Source: Sparassis latifolia (taxonomy: Eukaryota > Basidiomycota > Agaricomycetes > Polyporales > Sparassidaceae). From it: a stretch of DNA of 64,000 bases. The translations under genes and the position numbers were made by a program. The stretch spans positions 4,464,001 through 4,528,000 of the forward strand of contig CM031562.1 of assembly GCA_018466975.1 (NCBI GenBank), given 5' to 3'. This document shows, piece by piece, positions 22,975 to 35,800 of this stretch; the first letter of the stretch is position 1, and the number at the start of each line of letters is the position of its first letter. Under the pieces are notes generated by a model, which made no database searches, was not told the DNA's origin, and saw only the letters and a program-made list of their open reading frames with translations.

Positions 22975-25900
22975 ATGAGCAAATCCTCGACGGCTTCTGC
23001 ACCAAAGATTCCGACCCAGCTACCGTCAAAGTCAGCTTGGTCAAGGGGCCCGCCCCAAACTACTGCTACTTCACGTTCGCAATCCCCCGCACCGAACGCA
23101 TCCAGCCCTGCCCCCTCGGTGACAAATCCATCTCATTCCAGACGGCCAAGTACGCTAGGTCAAGGTGTTTCGTTCAAAGATGGTGTTGCTGGCGCACGAA
23201 CTCCCACCAACACAGCAAAATCAGGTACGTGTGTAAAAAATCACGGAGCGGGTTATTACTCATGTGCGTGTGGGTGTTGCACGTTTCAGGCTCGTCGGTG
23301 ACTTTCGGCTCCATTGATGATGCAGCCGCCCCAATCTCTTCCTCTCCCGCCGCCGTTCCCGCAATCAAGTCTGAAGGTGTGAAGACGTTTGGCTCGGTTC
23401 CCGCAGTATCCTCGCCGGTACCCAACGGGAAGCCATCCACTTCCTCTCCTTCCTCGTCTGCATCGTCTCGGCCTGCATCCTCTGGACATGCTCCCAAAAC
23501 ACTAGACAAAGTCGACGTTAAAAAGCTATTTCAGGGTAGCGGCGGCGGCGCCCCGCAATCGCCCGTCGACGTAACATCTCCTTCGCATCGCTCTTCCCCC
23601 CTTCCCCAGCCGTCACCACAGCCGTCGCATTCGCATATCCATCCGCACCCTCATCCCCCGCACCAATCACCCCCCTCGCAACTCGGTCATGGTTACACGC
23701 CCTTCGTACCCCGTCCCCCGCAAAATGGTGTACCATCTGCTGTCGGTGCTCCACGGTCACCTGTTTATCCCCGATCAATGCCCAATGGCAACGTGAATGG
23801 CCGCCCAAATGGTGCCCCCGGGATGCCAGGAACGCCTGTACCAATGGCTGCGGGTCTTCCTAGCGCCGGCCTGCCCAGTGCGGGGATGCCCAGTGCTGGT
23901 ATGTCGAGCCCTCGAATGGGACCGCCTGGCCAGATGGCTCCGCCTCCGATGCAGGTATCTCAGTGGGGCTACTATGTACGTTTATTTCCGCATGTATATC
24001 ATTTCCGCTGACCGTGTATCGTAGTATCCTTATCCTACCATGCCACCGGACTACATGCCGTACCCTCCGCAGTGGATTCCTCAACCTATGCCACCACAGC
24101 ACCAACACCACCCGGTACAGGGTGGTCCCTCGCCTCATGGCGCCATGCCTATCTCACCCCGGAATCCCCCGCCCCCCCTTCACGGGCCAGGCACGCCGAC
24201 ACTTACGCCAGCAATTCCGACGACATCTCATGCACCACATGCGGGCGCGTCGCCATCGCCACACACACACACAACAAGTCTTAACAGCGTGTCATCGCCT
24301 CCGCCAACGCCCTCCACCGCTTCTCGCTCCGGCCCGACGCTGAACACGAATGCTAGCGCGTTCGTTCCGCGGAAAGGTAACGTTATCTCGCTCAAGACCC
24401 CGACTGGGATGGAGCTCGATTTCGAGAGCTTTAAGAAGCAGGGTGTCTTACCTTCGCCTACAGTTCCCACTTCACCTGCGAAGAAAGTGGTACGGATGGA
24501 GACACCCGAGGCGAAAGAGAAGCGGCTTGCGGAGGAGCGCGCACGGATGGAGGCGGATGAGAAGGCGAAGCGGGATAAGGAGGAGCAGGAGGAGAAACAG
24601 CGGGAAGAGGAGTTGCGCAAGAAGCTGGAGGTTGAGCGGCAGCGCAGGGAAGAAGAGGAGAAGGAGCTGGCGCGTAAGGAGGAGGAAGAGCGGGCGCGGA
24701 AAGAGGAGGAAGAGGAGAAGAAGCGAGCGAAAGAGGAGAGCGAGCGAGTCAAGAAAGAGGAGAACGAGCGTGCGAAGAAGAAGGAGGAGGACCGGATACG
24801 AAGGGAGGAAGAGGAGAAGGAACGGGCGAAGAAGGAAGAGGAGGAGCGGGCTGTGAGGGAGGCTGAAGAGAAGGCAAAGCAAGCGGAGGCAAGCGTCGAA
24901 CAACCTTCAGCGGAGGCGGAGGATGGCGAAGTCGAGGAAAAGGAGGAGACAAAGGAGGAGACAAAGGAGTCCGAAGAGTTGGACGAAGCCACTCAAGAGG
25001 AAGCCAAGGACAAAGTGCTGAACAAAAACATTTTGCGCATTGACACCGCTGTGCCCAATCCTGAAATACCACGGAAGCGGCCTGGCCCTCTCGACCTCTC
25101 TTCCACACGAAGCCAGTCTATCCCTCAACCTCTTCCTTCAGCCCTGGCTACTGCACGCGTCATCGAAGACCTCGGCACCATTGCCTATCCTGAAGGCATC
25201 AAAAGCCCGAAGGTCGAGCTCAACGTCAACGCGAAGCACGGCAAATTCAGGTACATGAACGTTGCAATCATTTCTCACTGGATGATAACATGGTGTCGTT
25301 GTACAGATACGACCGAGAGTTCCTTATGCAGTTCATGGCAATCTGTAAGGAGAAACCAGACTCTTTGCCTCCCTTGAATACCATTGGTCTGGAATCAGTC
25401 GAGCAATCATTCCCCATGAGTCGCGGTGGCTCCGGCCGCCGATCCTCTTCCGCCAGCATGCCACCCCCACCTTCTACTAGCACTCGTCAAGCCAGCGTCG
25501 GTCTTGGCATCTCTGGGTTCAAGCCAGGTTCAGGTGGCTTCAACATGGGCCAGTTCTCCACGAAGATGACGAGTGACGAGCGCTTTGCCATGTCGAGTAC
25601 GCGGTCCACCTCAATGTCTGGTACTTCGGGTATGCCCTTTGGTCGCCCATCACCGATGGTGCGTACTTCAAGTCAGGGTGGTCCAGGTGGCGTTCCGATG
25701 GGCAACAATCGGACACGGAGCAAGCGTGGCGACAAGCGCCCAGATGCGAACAAAATGGCTGGGTCGTCGAGCCATGGTTCGTCGTACGCATCATCTATGG
25801 CAATGCAGGCCGGCATGTCGCTTGAGCCTGTTGCTCCTCTAGAGGCTACGGCGGGTCGCTGGCAAGCTTCTAGTGTCAGCAAGAAGCCGCAGCAAGAGAC

Positions 25901-27830
25901 CGATTCCGTGGACGTCGTTGACCGTAAGGTTCGCGGGCTACTCAATAAGCTCACCATGGAGCGCTTCGACTCAATCTCCGACCAAATCATCGCCTGGGCC
26001 AACAGGTCCGAGATGGAGAAGGATGGGCGCACGCTCATCCAGGTGATTCGCCTTGTCTTCGAGAAGGCCACTGACGAGGCGACGTGGTCCGAGATGTACG
26101 CCCGTTTGTGTCGCAAGATGATGGAGCAGATCAGCTCCAAGGTTCAGGACGAGGGCATCAAGACCAACGAGGGCAAGCCTATCGCTGGTGGACAGCTATT
26201 CCGGAAATACCTGCTCAATCGCTGTCAAGAGGACTTCGAGCGTGGTTGGGTCGCCAAGGAGACGACGGCTGCTGCTGCCGCGACCAAGGCTACCGAGGAC
26301 CAGGCCGCCAAGGCAGCCGCGGAGAAGAACAACACTACGGACGACAGCGATCTCTATTCTGAGGAGTACTATGCTGCACAGAAGGCGAAGCGTCAGGGTC
26401 TTGGTCTCATCAAGTTCATCGGAGAGCTCTTCAAGCTGCAGATGCTGACGGAGCGCATCATGCACGAGTGCGTCAAGAAGCTGTTGGGTAACGTCGAGAA
26501 CCCTGAGGAGGAAGAGATTGAGAGCTTGTGCAAGCTCTTGTCCACCGTCGGTCAGATCCTCGACACGGCGAAAGCCCGCCAGCATATGGACGTCTACTTC
26601 TCGCGTATGAAAGAGCTGTGCAAGAGCCCCAACGTCAATTCGCGTATGCAGTTCATGTTGCAGGTACGCTTGGTCGTTAATTCATGGCTAACCTGGTTGT
26701 AAACCTGGTTGTACCTGTTTGTACCTGTTTGCAGGATGTCATTGAGCTGCGGGAACGCAAGTGGATCCCACGGAACGCTGTCGCCGCTCCCAGTACCATT
26801 GCTGCCGTACACGAAGCTGTGAGTCTCTCGGTGATTGGGTCTTGCGTCCAGTCACTCAGTGTATCTATGTGTCTTTCAGGCTGCAAAGGAGAAGGCGCAC
26901 GATAAGGATTACCAGCGTCTCAGCATGTCGAGAGGTGGTTCACGTCGTGGAGGCGAGCGCGGTGATCATACTTCAGTTGGTCCTGATGGTTGGGCCGTCG
27001 CTGGAGGAAACGTACCGCGACCTCCTCCCAAGGCCGGCGATCTTTCCAACTTTGGGAAGATCAGCAAGGCACAGCCTATGACTTTTGGCCCGAGCAGTGT
27101 CTTCACCAAAGAGAAGCCCAAGAGCCGGGAATCTACCATGTCTCGCGCAGGTTCCAGTAACATGTTTTCGATGCTCAGCGGTAACCCGGAGCTTGCGGCA
27201 GAGGTCGCAGCGACGTCGAAGTCGAGCAGGCCACCAAGCCGGAAACCTAGTGTCGATCTTGGAACGTCTGGAGTGCCGGAGGCTCCGATGCAGCGCAAGA
27301 GGCTCAACCTCCTGCCCCGTACGCTACCAAAACCCGACGAAGGCAGAGCAGACTCGACACCAGCGGCGTCGGAGGCTGGATCAGAGGACGAGGGAGCTGA
27401 GACGCATACGCCGTCAATGTCTGAGCAGGAAGCCAATGCCCGGATCAAAGAAGACTCGAAGGAGTTCTTCAGTGTCCGGGATTTGGGCGAAGCCGAGGTC
27501 TACTTCACCAAGCTCCCTTCAGAACACAGGTGGCGACTTGTCGACAAACTAGTGTCGTTAGCCATCGAGTCTAAGGAGTCGGATGCACAACTTGTCGCAG
27601 GCTTGTTCAGCCGCGCCGTGGCGAAGAACCTATGCTCGCCTAACTCCTTTGAAGAAGGCTTCATGCCGGCCGCTGAGATCCTGGATGACATTGCCATCGA
27701 TGCGCCCAAGGCCTTCGACCTCATGACGGCGATGATGAAGGGTGCTCATCTCCATGAGGATGAAGAACGTCGGACACGGTTGGCGAGCAAATCGACGCAG
27801 AGCGATAAGTTACTGGCACTTCTCTCATAG
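22975..27830 (+). CDS. Eukaryotic translation initiation factor 4G
   Basis: Scaffold of the cap-binding complex, linking eIF4E, eIF4A, RNA and poly(A)-binding protein. Six exons: 22975-23224, 23290-23975, 24025-25250, 25307-26663, 26735-26818, 26880-27830 (1517 residues). The N-terminal third is low-complexity, rich in S, P, H and G. Next is a strongly charged K/E/R coiled-coil-like stretch (about residues 470-640). The eIF4E-binding consensus Y-x4-L-phi is visible as YDREFLM at about residue 722, immediately after the exon 3/4 junction. The MIF4G HEAT domain starts near residue 925 (RKVRGLLNKLTMERFDSIS). A C-terminal MA3 domain runs from about 1395 to the end. Intron 4 holds short GTACCTGTTT repeats before its acceptor. 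Confidence 0.95.
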
Positions 27831-28319
27831 ACTATGTATCGTATAGTTTCTTGCTTCCGTCGCATTACTTTTCCTGCTACCCTGATCATCGTCGTCTGCT
27901 CGTCGTTCTCGCCACGTTCGCTCTTGATATTATTCGTGGTTGCCTTGCATCAGTGTGTATTCATACGTCGCACGATACTGCATGATAATATTCCCTAGTC
28001 TCTTGTGCAGATGTATCGTTTCGTTGTTGTAGTTGGAGTTGTAGATTTCTACATGGATTTGGGTCGAACACCGGCAAGATCTGATCGGCTGTCTTGGCAT
28101 GCCTTGCGATCGGAGTGCGGACGCCTCCTAGCCGCCCGACCAGTGGTAAGATAGACCTCACTCATGCCCAACCACTCTAAGCGCCATGACATGGTTGTGA
28201 CCCGACAGTTGCCCGAGAGTGATGCTATTGATTTGGGAGCAATAAGTCAAATTCTGATACCCGATATGGTAATGGATGGTGTGGTAAGGGCCACTTATCA
28301 GCCAAATATCTACCTGCTG

Positions 28320-28509
28320 CATCAGCAAAAGTCAACTTTTGCTTACCGGTGTTATTCCCTTGATTAAGGAAAAATAAGGAGATCCCTTCTCTTATTCCTC
28401 CATTATTCACCGTTATTGGCTTTAATTGCCCAAATAAGAACAGAGACCTCCTTAATTAAGGAGATAAGGGAGCTAAATGGAGGTAACCAAAAGTTGACTT
28501 TTGCTGATG
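28320..28509. repeat. Inner inverted-repeat unit with 28-bp arms
   Basis: The left arm (28320-28347, beginning CATCAGCAAAAGTCAACTTT) and the right arm (28482-28509) are inverted copies with one mismatch in 28. Between them are AT-rich segments with several AAGGAGAT/ATCTCCTT-like internal complements, so the single strand could fold almost completely. Likely a separate MITE inserted in the larger element. Confidence 0.6.
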
Positions 28510-28588
28510 TGGTTGTTGGCTCTGTTTGGTCGCCGTTCACTTTGGGTTGTTGCCAGCCTAATTTCTCTCCTACGAGGGCGAAATAAAA

Positions 28589-28649
28589 AAATGTGCTCCC
28601 TGGGAATATTCAAGAAGGTATTCATTAACAATCCCCAGGGAACACATTT
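28589..28649. repeat. Hairpin inside the 28.1-28.8 kb element
   Basis: AAATGTGCTCCCTGGG near 28589 pairs with CCCAGGGAACACATTT ending at 28649 (one mismatch over 16), enclosing an AT-rich loop. It could be a recombinase-binding or structural part of the element, or a transcript hairpin. Confidence 0.5.
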
Positions 28650-28899
28650 CTGATAAAGGCTTTGTGGAAAGAGGAATTAGACGAGCAAGCACTTTCGCCC
28701 GCCATTTTGGTGTAAGCGTGACATTAGACGCCCGACGCGAGTGGTTGGATATGAGTGAGGCCTATCTTACTGTTCACCTTTCTGCCACGACAACTACGAT
28801 TTTCCACATAGTGTTCGTAAGATATTGATCCCACAAATCGGACCGACAGTTGCTCAGTAATTTTCGTTCAGAATGTCAAAATAACACCAACTTACACGA

Positions 28900-31800
28900 A
28901 TGGCCCCCTCGCCTTCAACGCACCATTCTCAAAGCCGAACACGGGCCATTCGTTCGTTCCTGGTCCATCACCTGAACTTTTATCGTGTGCACATACTTTT
29001 CTTGTGAGTATGACCCGTTGCATTACGCAGAGGCCATTCAAAATGCACCTCTTGGACGCCACCGCTACCCCTTGCAAATCATAGGTCTTTTCAAGGAATG
29101 TATGCTAAACATCTCACCATTATAGCACATTCACGCCCCTTATATTTTCCGGCATTCTCTATGCGTGCAATGGCGAAAATCCACTTACCTACATCGACAG
29201 TCTGTTTAACAGTGTCAGCGCGATGACCGTGTGTGGTATTTCCACGGTGGACTTAAGTGGGTTGACTGCGTTCCAGCAAGTCTTGCTGTTTATCCAGATG
29301 TGCTTGGGCAGTCCGGTGAGTTGACCTCACGGTTATCTTTGTGTTGCTTACTAGGGGTCGCGCAGGTTGCCGTTTCATGGGTGATGGTGTACACTCGAAG
29401 GTACAGGGTGTCCACTGTACACCCAACAAGTTACTGAAATTTTGTGCAGGAGTTTCTTCGCTAGAAAGTTCCGGCACATGATTGGCGTGGATCTAGCGCG
29501 AGGAATTGCTGCCGAAGTGCACGCACCAGTTCAAGTGACACTCGTCCCATGGTGGCGACGGGCATTGAATATGTTGCACCCCGGTGGGAGGAGGTCATAC
29601 GGCCCTGACTTCAAAGGAAGTGATTCTCTAGATCGATGTTCCTCCCCTCACGTACGACCTGACATGATACGGCGGATGGATGACGCTCCAAGATTAATCA
29701 ATCCCACCGGTTCCATCAGCGAAGGCCGGACACGTCCATTCGCTGGAGCTGATAAACCGAGGAGCAGCCATGAGACAGCAGATCACTTTCGGGCGGATTC
29801 TCCTCATGGCCCGCCGTCCTCAGATGTGCATTCGTCGAGACCAGTGGCCGATGACAGCAGAGCAACCCGGAGGGGTGATGGCACCTTGTAAGTCGCATCC
29901 GTTGCGAACATCTATCGCAGATGTTAATCATTGTTGCAGAGCTTGGCGTATGATCACTAACCCAGCAGCTTTATCTGAGTCGGTGGTATCTGATGTGCAC
30001 AGTATGTGTTTCTCGACCTTACATTTGCAGTTCCGCAATGAATCTGAATATTGAAGGTTTACACACAATCTCTCCCATCAGTACGACATTCGCTACCCCG
30101 CCTCCCTCGGGAATGCCTCATACTCATGCAGTCGAGTTCTCTTCTGTCCCGCGCCCATCTCGTGATGCCCATGCCGCTGGCGGGAATTTGCCAGATCACA
30201 CACCATTCAGTGTGGGGCCTGACCACATCGAAATATTGTCTCACGATGGGCGTAAGCACTAGCATTCACGTTCTGGACCTCGCTCACCGTTTCTGTAGGA
30301 TCAATGCGCCGTCCAAGTTCGTCCTTGCTTCGCAGCACAGACGCACCACCGCCATACCCTTCATCTCGTCGCGCATTGCATCGAGATTTTGGTGGCTTCC
30401 CTATGCCTAATGTGATCTTTTCGAGGCTATTGAAGCGCTTCTTTCCCAAGTTCGAACGCAAGCTCACTCGCACCATGACCATACCTCGCACACGTACCAT
30501 CGCCTCCCAGCATGGCACCGTATTGGCTGGCGTGAATGCGGTACCTTACATTACTTTCGAGGCGGTCGTAGGACGCAATTCGGCATTCAAGAACCTGACG
30601 CGAGAGCAAATGGACGAACTTGGCGGAGTCGAGTACCGTGGGCTCACTGCGTTGTTGTGGCTAGTTGCTGGGGTAAGTCCTCACTTGTGTCAAATCTTCG
30701 GCTGCTCTGAACCGTCTCTAGTATCATATACTGTTACAATTATTGGCGTTTGTTGTCATAGCGCCCTACATGTCCATTCCCCGATGGAGTAGTGACTTCA
30801 GGCCACCTATGCTTCATCGAGAGGTGTCACCTGTGTGGTAAGGAATCGTCTTTGGGCACCTGTTACATCAGCCCTTGATGCCGCCCTTCCAGGTTTTCGC
30901 TTTTCCAAGTAGTGTCGTCTTACACGAACACTGGGATGTCTCTGGAAGACACATCCATGGTCCCTTTTCAAACGGCATATCCTATGATTGTACTCATGAT
31001 AATCCTCATCCTTGCGGGCAACACCGCATTCGTAAGTCTCTGCCACCTCTTTCAGGTTGATACTGACAAAACCTCATAGCCTGTCTTGTGAGTTGCCGGA
31101 TTTATTATTGACATCACTTACTAAATGTTGATACCCGTGCCGGATGGTGATCTCACAGTTTACGGCTCATGATGTCAGTTAATTGTTATAGCTCGGTTGC
31201 TCTATACTGACGAGCATTAAGCTGGACTATTACCAAGGTCATCCCCAAGCATTCGCGTTTGAACGTGACCTTACACTTCTTGCTCGATCACCCTCGGCGA
31301 TGTTTCATATACCTGTTTCCCTCCCATCAGACATGGTTTTTGCTCACAGTGCTACTGGTGCTCAAGTATGCCATCTTAATTTGTTAGCTATAGCGGTGCT
31401 CGCAGCTCACGTACGCTTGAATCAGTTGCACGGATTGGTTCTTCTTTCTTGTGTTGGACATCGGTAACTCTGCCATCAAGTCAATACCAGTTGGCGTACG
31501 CGTCATCATTGGATTACTTCAAGCCACCGCAGTCCGAGCCTCGGGCTTTGGTACCGTCCCGCTTTCAGTCCTTGCACCTGCTGTGAAGTACGTCTTTTCA
31601 TCCATGCTTTTCAATGAACCAATGAACCCATTGCTGTAGGGTATTGTATGTGATCATGATGTACATCAGCGTATGTGAGTGCTAGTAAGTTTGCGGGTGT
31701 TTACTTCGCTTGCTGACTATTTATATCAGATCCGATCGCCATGAGGTATTTTCAATCTACTGCTAGCATTTGACATGATTTCATAATGCTTTTACAGTGT

Positions 31801-32660
31801 GCGTTCGACGAATGTCTATGAAGAGAGGTCCTTAGGGGTCTTCAAAGAGGATGACTCTATAGACGAAACTTTCAACCCCTCCGGAAATCGGGTGACAGTT
31901 TGGGGACGATATTTAGCGAGTCATATGCGAAAACAGCTTTCTTTCGGCAAGTTAGTCTTACACAACCAAATGTCTACTTCTTATCCCTTTTCCTCTTCCA
32001 ACAGATATGTGGTGGCTAGCTTTGGCGTTGTTCCTCGTCTGCATCGTCGAAGTATGACATATGTTTGCGTATTCAGTAGTCAACACTGAAGCTACTTTTT
32101 TCCAGCGTGACAATCTCATCAATACAAACAACTTGGAGTGGTTCACCATCTTCAGTATCTGTGCGAGTTACCTGTGTTGTGACGAAATACAATATACTGA
32201 CATACAGTCCTCGTAGTATTCGAACTAGTCTCTGCCTACGGAACCGTTGGCTTAAGTCTAGGCGTTCCATATGTCGGTGACATCCCAATGATTTCGTCGG
32301 ATAGATTACTCACAATGTCTTGTCCAACTGTAGGCCAACTACTCGTTCTCCGGCGCATTTAGACCGTTGTCCAAGCTAATTCTATGCGCAGTCATGCTGC
32401 GTGGAAGACACAGGGGTTTGCCTGTGGCTATCGACCGTGCCGTCATGCTTCCGTCCGAGTTCCAAGAGTCATTGGACCAGGATTCTCCGATTCGAAGTCA
32501 TGACACACCAAACGATAGTCGCGATACGTTTGATAGACCGGAGCCACAGACAGACAACCTCTATCTTCACGAGACCAACAGCACTCGACAACGACCTCAC
32601 CCATTCTCTCGCAGACACTCGGATAGCTCAATACATGAAATGCGACTTTGGAATGGATAG
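28900..32660 (+). CDS. TRK-type potassium transporter
   Basis: Plasma-membrane high-affinity potassium uptake, SKT/TRK superfamily with four MPM repeats. Twenty exons: 28900-29003, 29126-29315, 29366-29400, 29450-29887, 29940-30001, 30057-30251, 30299-30672, 30722-30837, 30893-31031, 31080-31087, 31159-31173, 31222-31365, 31426-31587, 31640-31674, 31730-31745, 31798-31946, 32005-32051, 32106-32160, 32217-32272, 32334-32660 (888 residues, all phases agree). Signatures include NSVSAMTVCGISTVDLSGLT (first pore loop), a long hydrophilic loop, SSYTNTGMSLEDTSMVPFQT, ILAGNTAFPVFLRLMIW, ATAVRASGFGTVPLS and ELVSAYGTVGLSLGVPY. Exons 10, 11 and 15 are 8, 15 and 16 nt. Intron 16 is GC-AG (TTTCG/GCAAGT). 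The junction between exons 5 and 6 is the least certain. The product appears intact. Confidence 0.92.
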
Positions 32661-32841
32661 ATCTATATATTAGGATGGAAACATTGTGCCCCGCATTAAG
32701 TATAACATAGTCAAACGTGCTCAGACGCAATGGTGACCGACGTGTGACGGGCGTGTCAGTCATACGTGACACGACGTGTCTCAGTTAGTCACGGTCTTCA
32801 GAGTCTTCACTCCTCGAGCGCATGACGGAATATGCAGCAAC

Positions 32842-35800
32842 ATGAGCACCCAGGACCCATCTCTGCGCGTCAGAATAAACCAGATTGACTACACACTTGC
32901 ACTGCCTGGAAGTCTCGACAACTCTACCTTGCCTCGAGTACCCATCATTAGGATCTACGGCGAGTCTTCGAAAGGCAGGAAGGCTTGTGTCCATGTACAC
33001 CAAGTGTACCCTTACTTCTTCGTCGAATACCAGGGGAAGATGAATCCAGACAGTGGTAAGTGTCCGTGCTGTGCCCAACCGCAGGGGTTGCTCACCCATG
33101 CGCAGTGAACCGTTATATTGCCAGATTAACTCCCTCTCTGAACCATGCGATTGCTATATCCATGAAGCGTGATCCTCAATCTCCCAAGTCGCAATTCATT
33201 CGTGCTATCTTGCTTGTGAAAGGCGTGCATTTCTATGGCTTCCACGCATCATACTCTCCCTTCCTCAAGGTCCACATTGCCGACCCTGCGTTCGTAACCC
33301 GTGCCGTCACTATTATGCAGTCCGGCACTGTCATGAAGACACGTTTCCGCGTGTATGAGAGCCATCTCAGTTATCTCCTTCAATTCCTGTGTGACTTCGG
33401 TCTGTACGGTTGCGGGTGGATCGACCTTGGCGAAGTCTGGGAGCGTGGCCGCCAAGAGATACACGACGAACAAGACAATGAAACGGAATGTCAAGAAGCA
33501 ATCAACTCGTTTGGGGTGTCACCGTACTTCCGTCAGTCTCGTATGTCCCTTGAGGTGGATGTCGCTGCCCACCAGATCCTGAACCGTCACCTGCTTACCG
33601 CACGGAATTTTCACCACAAGCTCACGATTCCTGCACCACCGTCACCCGAAGAACCCCTCGTCCTTAGCGTGCGTGAGCTATGGGAAGACGAGCGTCGACG
33701 GCGAGTCGTCCAAGGTCTGTCACCTTCTCCTGAAATACCGAAGGATCCTAGCGCAGATTCTCGGGGACACGGAGGCGAATGGGTAGCCGAAGCTAGGTGG
33801 TGGGAGGAGATCGCGAAACGAATTGAGAGTGAACGGGGAACGGAGAAGGTGCTGAGCAGCATGGGTTGGGAGAGATGGATCATGACAACTTTTGAGAGTG
33901 TGGAGGCACTCTGGGAGCGTCAGTGGAGAGCATGGAGACCTGGGCGAAGCGAGGAAGTCGCTGCTGTATGTGTGTCCGATCTCAGCAAGAATGAGGAAGA
34001 GGAAAACCCATACGATTCGTCTCGAGCGGAAGGTTCTTCGCAAGGCGCAGCGGATCAAGCCGACGTGGATGTGGATGAGACGTTTTTGTCAAGCCAAGCC
34101 ATGAGTCAATTGGTGGAGAATGAGGAGGCTGAATGGGCGAAGATTGTTGGCGGAAATCAGGAGAACGAAGATGATATTAAGGATGAAGACGATGTTCTTG
34201 AGGATGGCCCACCTCCTGACGTTCAATCCGTTCAACAGTTTGATGAATCTGTAGCGCAGAGGTAATTTCCTCCAAATTGTGACCGGATATGACCATCTGA
34301 TGATGCTATAGCTTATCTCCAGCAACGGAAAGACCTGACACCGCTACCACGATCTCACCATCGAAACGGTCCAATCCATTTCAGGCTGCCGGTGATGTGT
34401 GGAGGACACCAAAGAGGTACGTTTTCTAAGAGCTGTGCTGCAGCAGTCATACAATTACCCCACGACGGTAACTCTTGACCAATCACTAGGATGCGAATGA
34501 CCACCACAATGTGCCCATCAACTCCGGAGACGGGGGCACCAAAACCGTCACATGCCGACGATCTGTTCTCTCCGCAAGTGATTGATGCCGCCACTAGGTA
34601 TGTTCAAACGCTAGTGCTTTCACTCGACTCGATTTCATTGATTTTGCGCAATTCAAGGTCGCAACAGCCATGCCACAACTCGCGGGACCCCCATACCCTT
34701 GGGCGACATCCACTGCATGGTAATCGCTCTCAGGATGTTTCAACTGCTTTCATATGCATAGCCGAGGCTTTCTCTCGTCATGACACGAATGACGAATTAG
34801 CGGAAAAGGCGAGACAGCCTTCTCAACCACCGAACACAACGAGCGAAGACGAAACAAGACCATCAAAGAAAGTGCACCCGAGTTCTGTGATCGTCGAAAG
34901 TTCCTATAGCTCGGAGCCGTCCGGCTCAATGCAATCGTCATATGAGAAGCCTGTATCACAAGCACCAGACTTCGCCGTATTGACGTTGTCCGACTCTTGT
35001 AGCACGAACGGCAACAATTACGTGTACTCAAAGTCTCCCCCTACTACCCTGCAGCTGTTGGGCAGCCTTGATGACCACAACTTGCAGAGTAAGGTATACC
35101 GGGACCCTTACTACTCTTTGGTGAGCGATACTCCTGAACGACCGAGGGAATACGCTGGCTTGGTTTTCAATCTCAAGGGGGGAGATGGACTCACCATTCT
35201 TGAAGATTGGGTACCAGATCTTGATTCGCCTGCTTCGGAGGATGCAGTAGCTTCTCGCCAGACGACGAAGTTGGATCCTACTGGTGTTACAGGGTGGGAG
35301 TATACTGGTTTTCCCCCAAGTATAAAACAGGTTCGCCGATGGTTGCACGGTCAGGAGAATACTCAGGCAGTGGATACCCGAGTGAAGCAGCCCTCGCAGG
35401 TGCGTAATCGAGTTCTTGGTGGTAGTGAATATAAGTCTTAGTCCCTGTCAGATTGAAGGTCCTACTCAGATGAATCCTTTTGGACTGAAAGTAACTCCGG
35501 TAAAACCATCAGATTCTGTTACGAGAGAACGGCGAAATATGACGGTGCTTTCCTTGGAAGTTTTTGGTACGTGCTTGACCTTTCGTACAAATGATTATTG
35601 GTAATGTTAACCCGTCTTTCAGCGCCTTCTCAGGGACATCATCTTCCCGATCCAGGAGTTGACGAAGTTGTTGCTGTCTTCTACTCGTACCAGGACGCTG
35701 ACACCGACACCAATGGCAATGAGGCTTTCAGCTGCCAGAGGGGTATCATCGCCGTGGAGCACAACCAACTCAACCCTCGTCGACTACGGGAATTCCCACT

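Larger units (their letters stand above)
28146..28770. mobile_element. Nested element with about 32-bp terminal inverted repeats
   Basis: The outer ends are inverted copies: GTAAGATAGACCTCACTCAT followed by GCCCAACCACTC on the left (28146-28177), matched by the complement of 28739-28770 with three mismatches. The element is 625 bp and AT-rich compared with its flanks, with no open frame of note. A 190-bp palindrome-ended unit (28320-28509) and a strong hairpin (28589-28649) lie inside. I cannot define a convincing target-site duplication. It is best read as a non-autonomous DNA transposon or MITE that may contain a second one. Confidence 0.65.
27831..28899. other. eIF4G-TRK intergenic region holding an inverted-repeat element
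   Basis: The eIF4G 3' flank (about 300 bp), the nested repeat element at 28146-28770, then about 130 bp of presumed promoter before the TRK start codon. No gene. Confidence 0.5.

Noticed and set aside
24228..24992. 254-codon minus-strand serine-rich frame
   Set aside because: It is the complement of the K/E-rich coding repeat of eIF4G and has no domain character.
30002..30056. Possible disruption of TRK between exons 5 and 6
   Set aside because: A GTATGT donor at 30002 and a GAAG acceptor at 30056 give matching phase without stops, so the gene can be intact.
31088..31230. Stops and frame shift in TRK taken as evidence for a pseudogene
   Set aside because: Two tiny exons with proper splice sites restore the whole conserved segment and all later exons are in phase.
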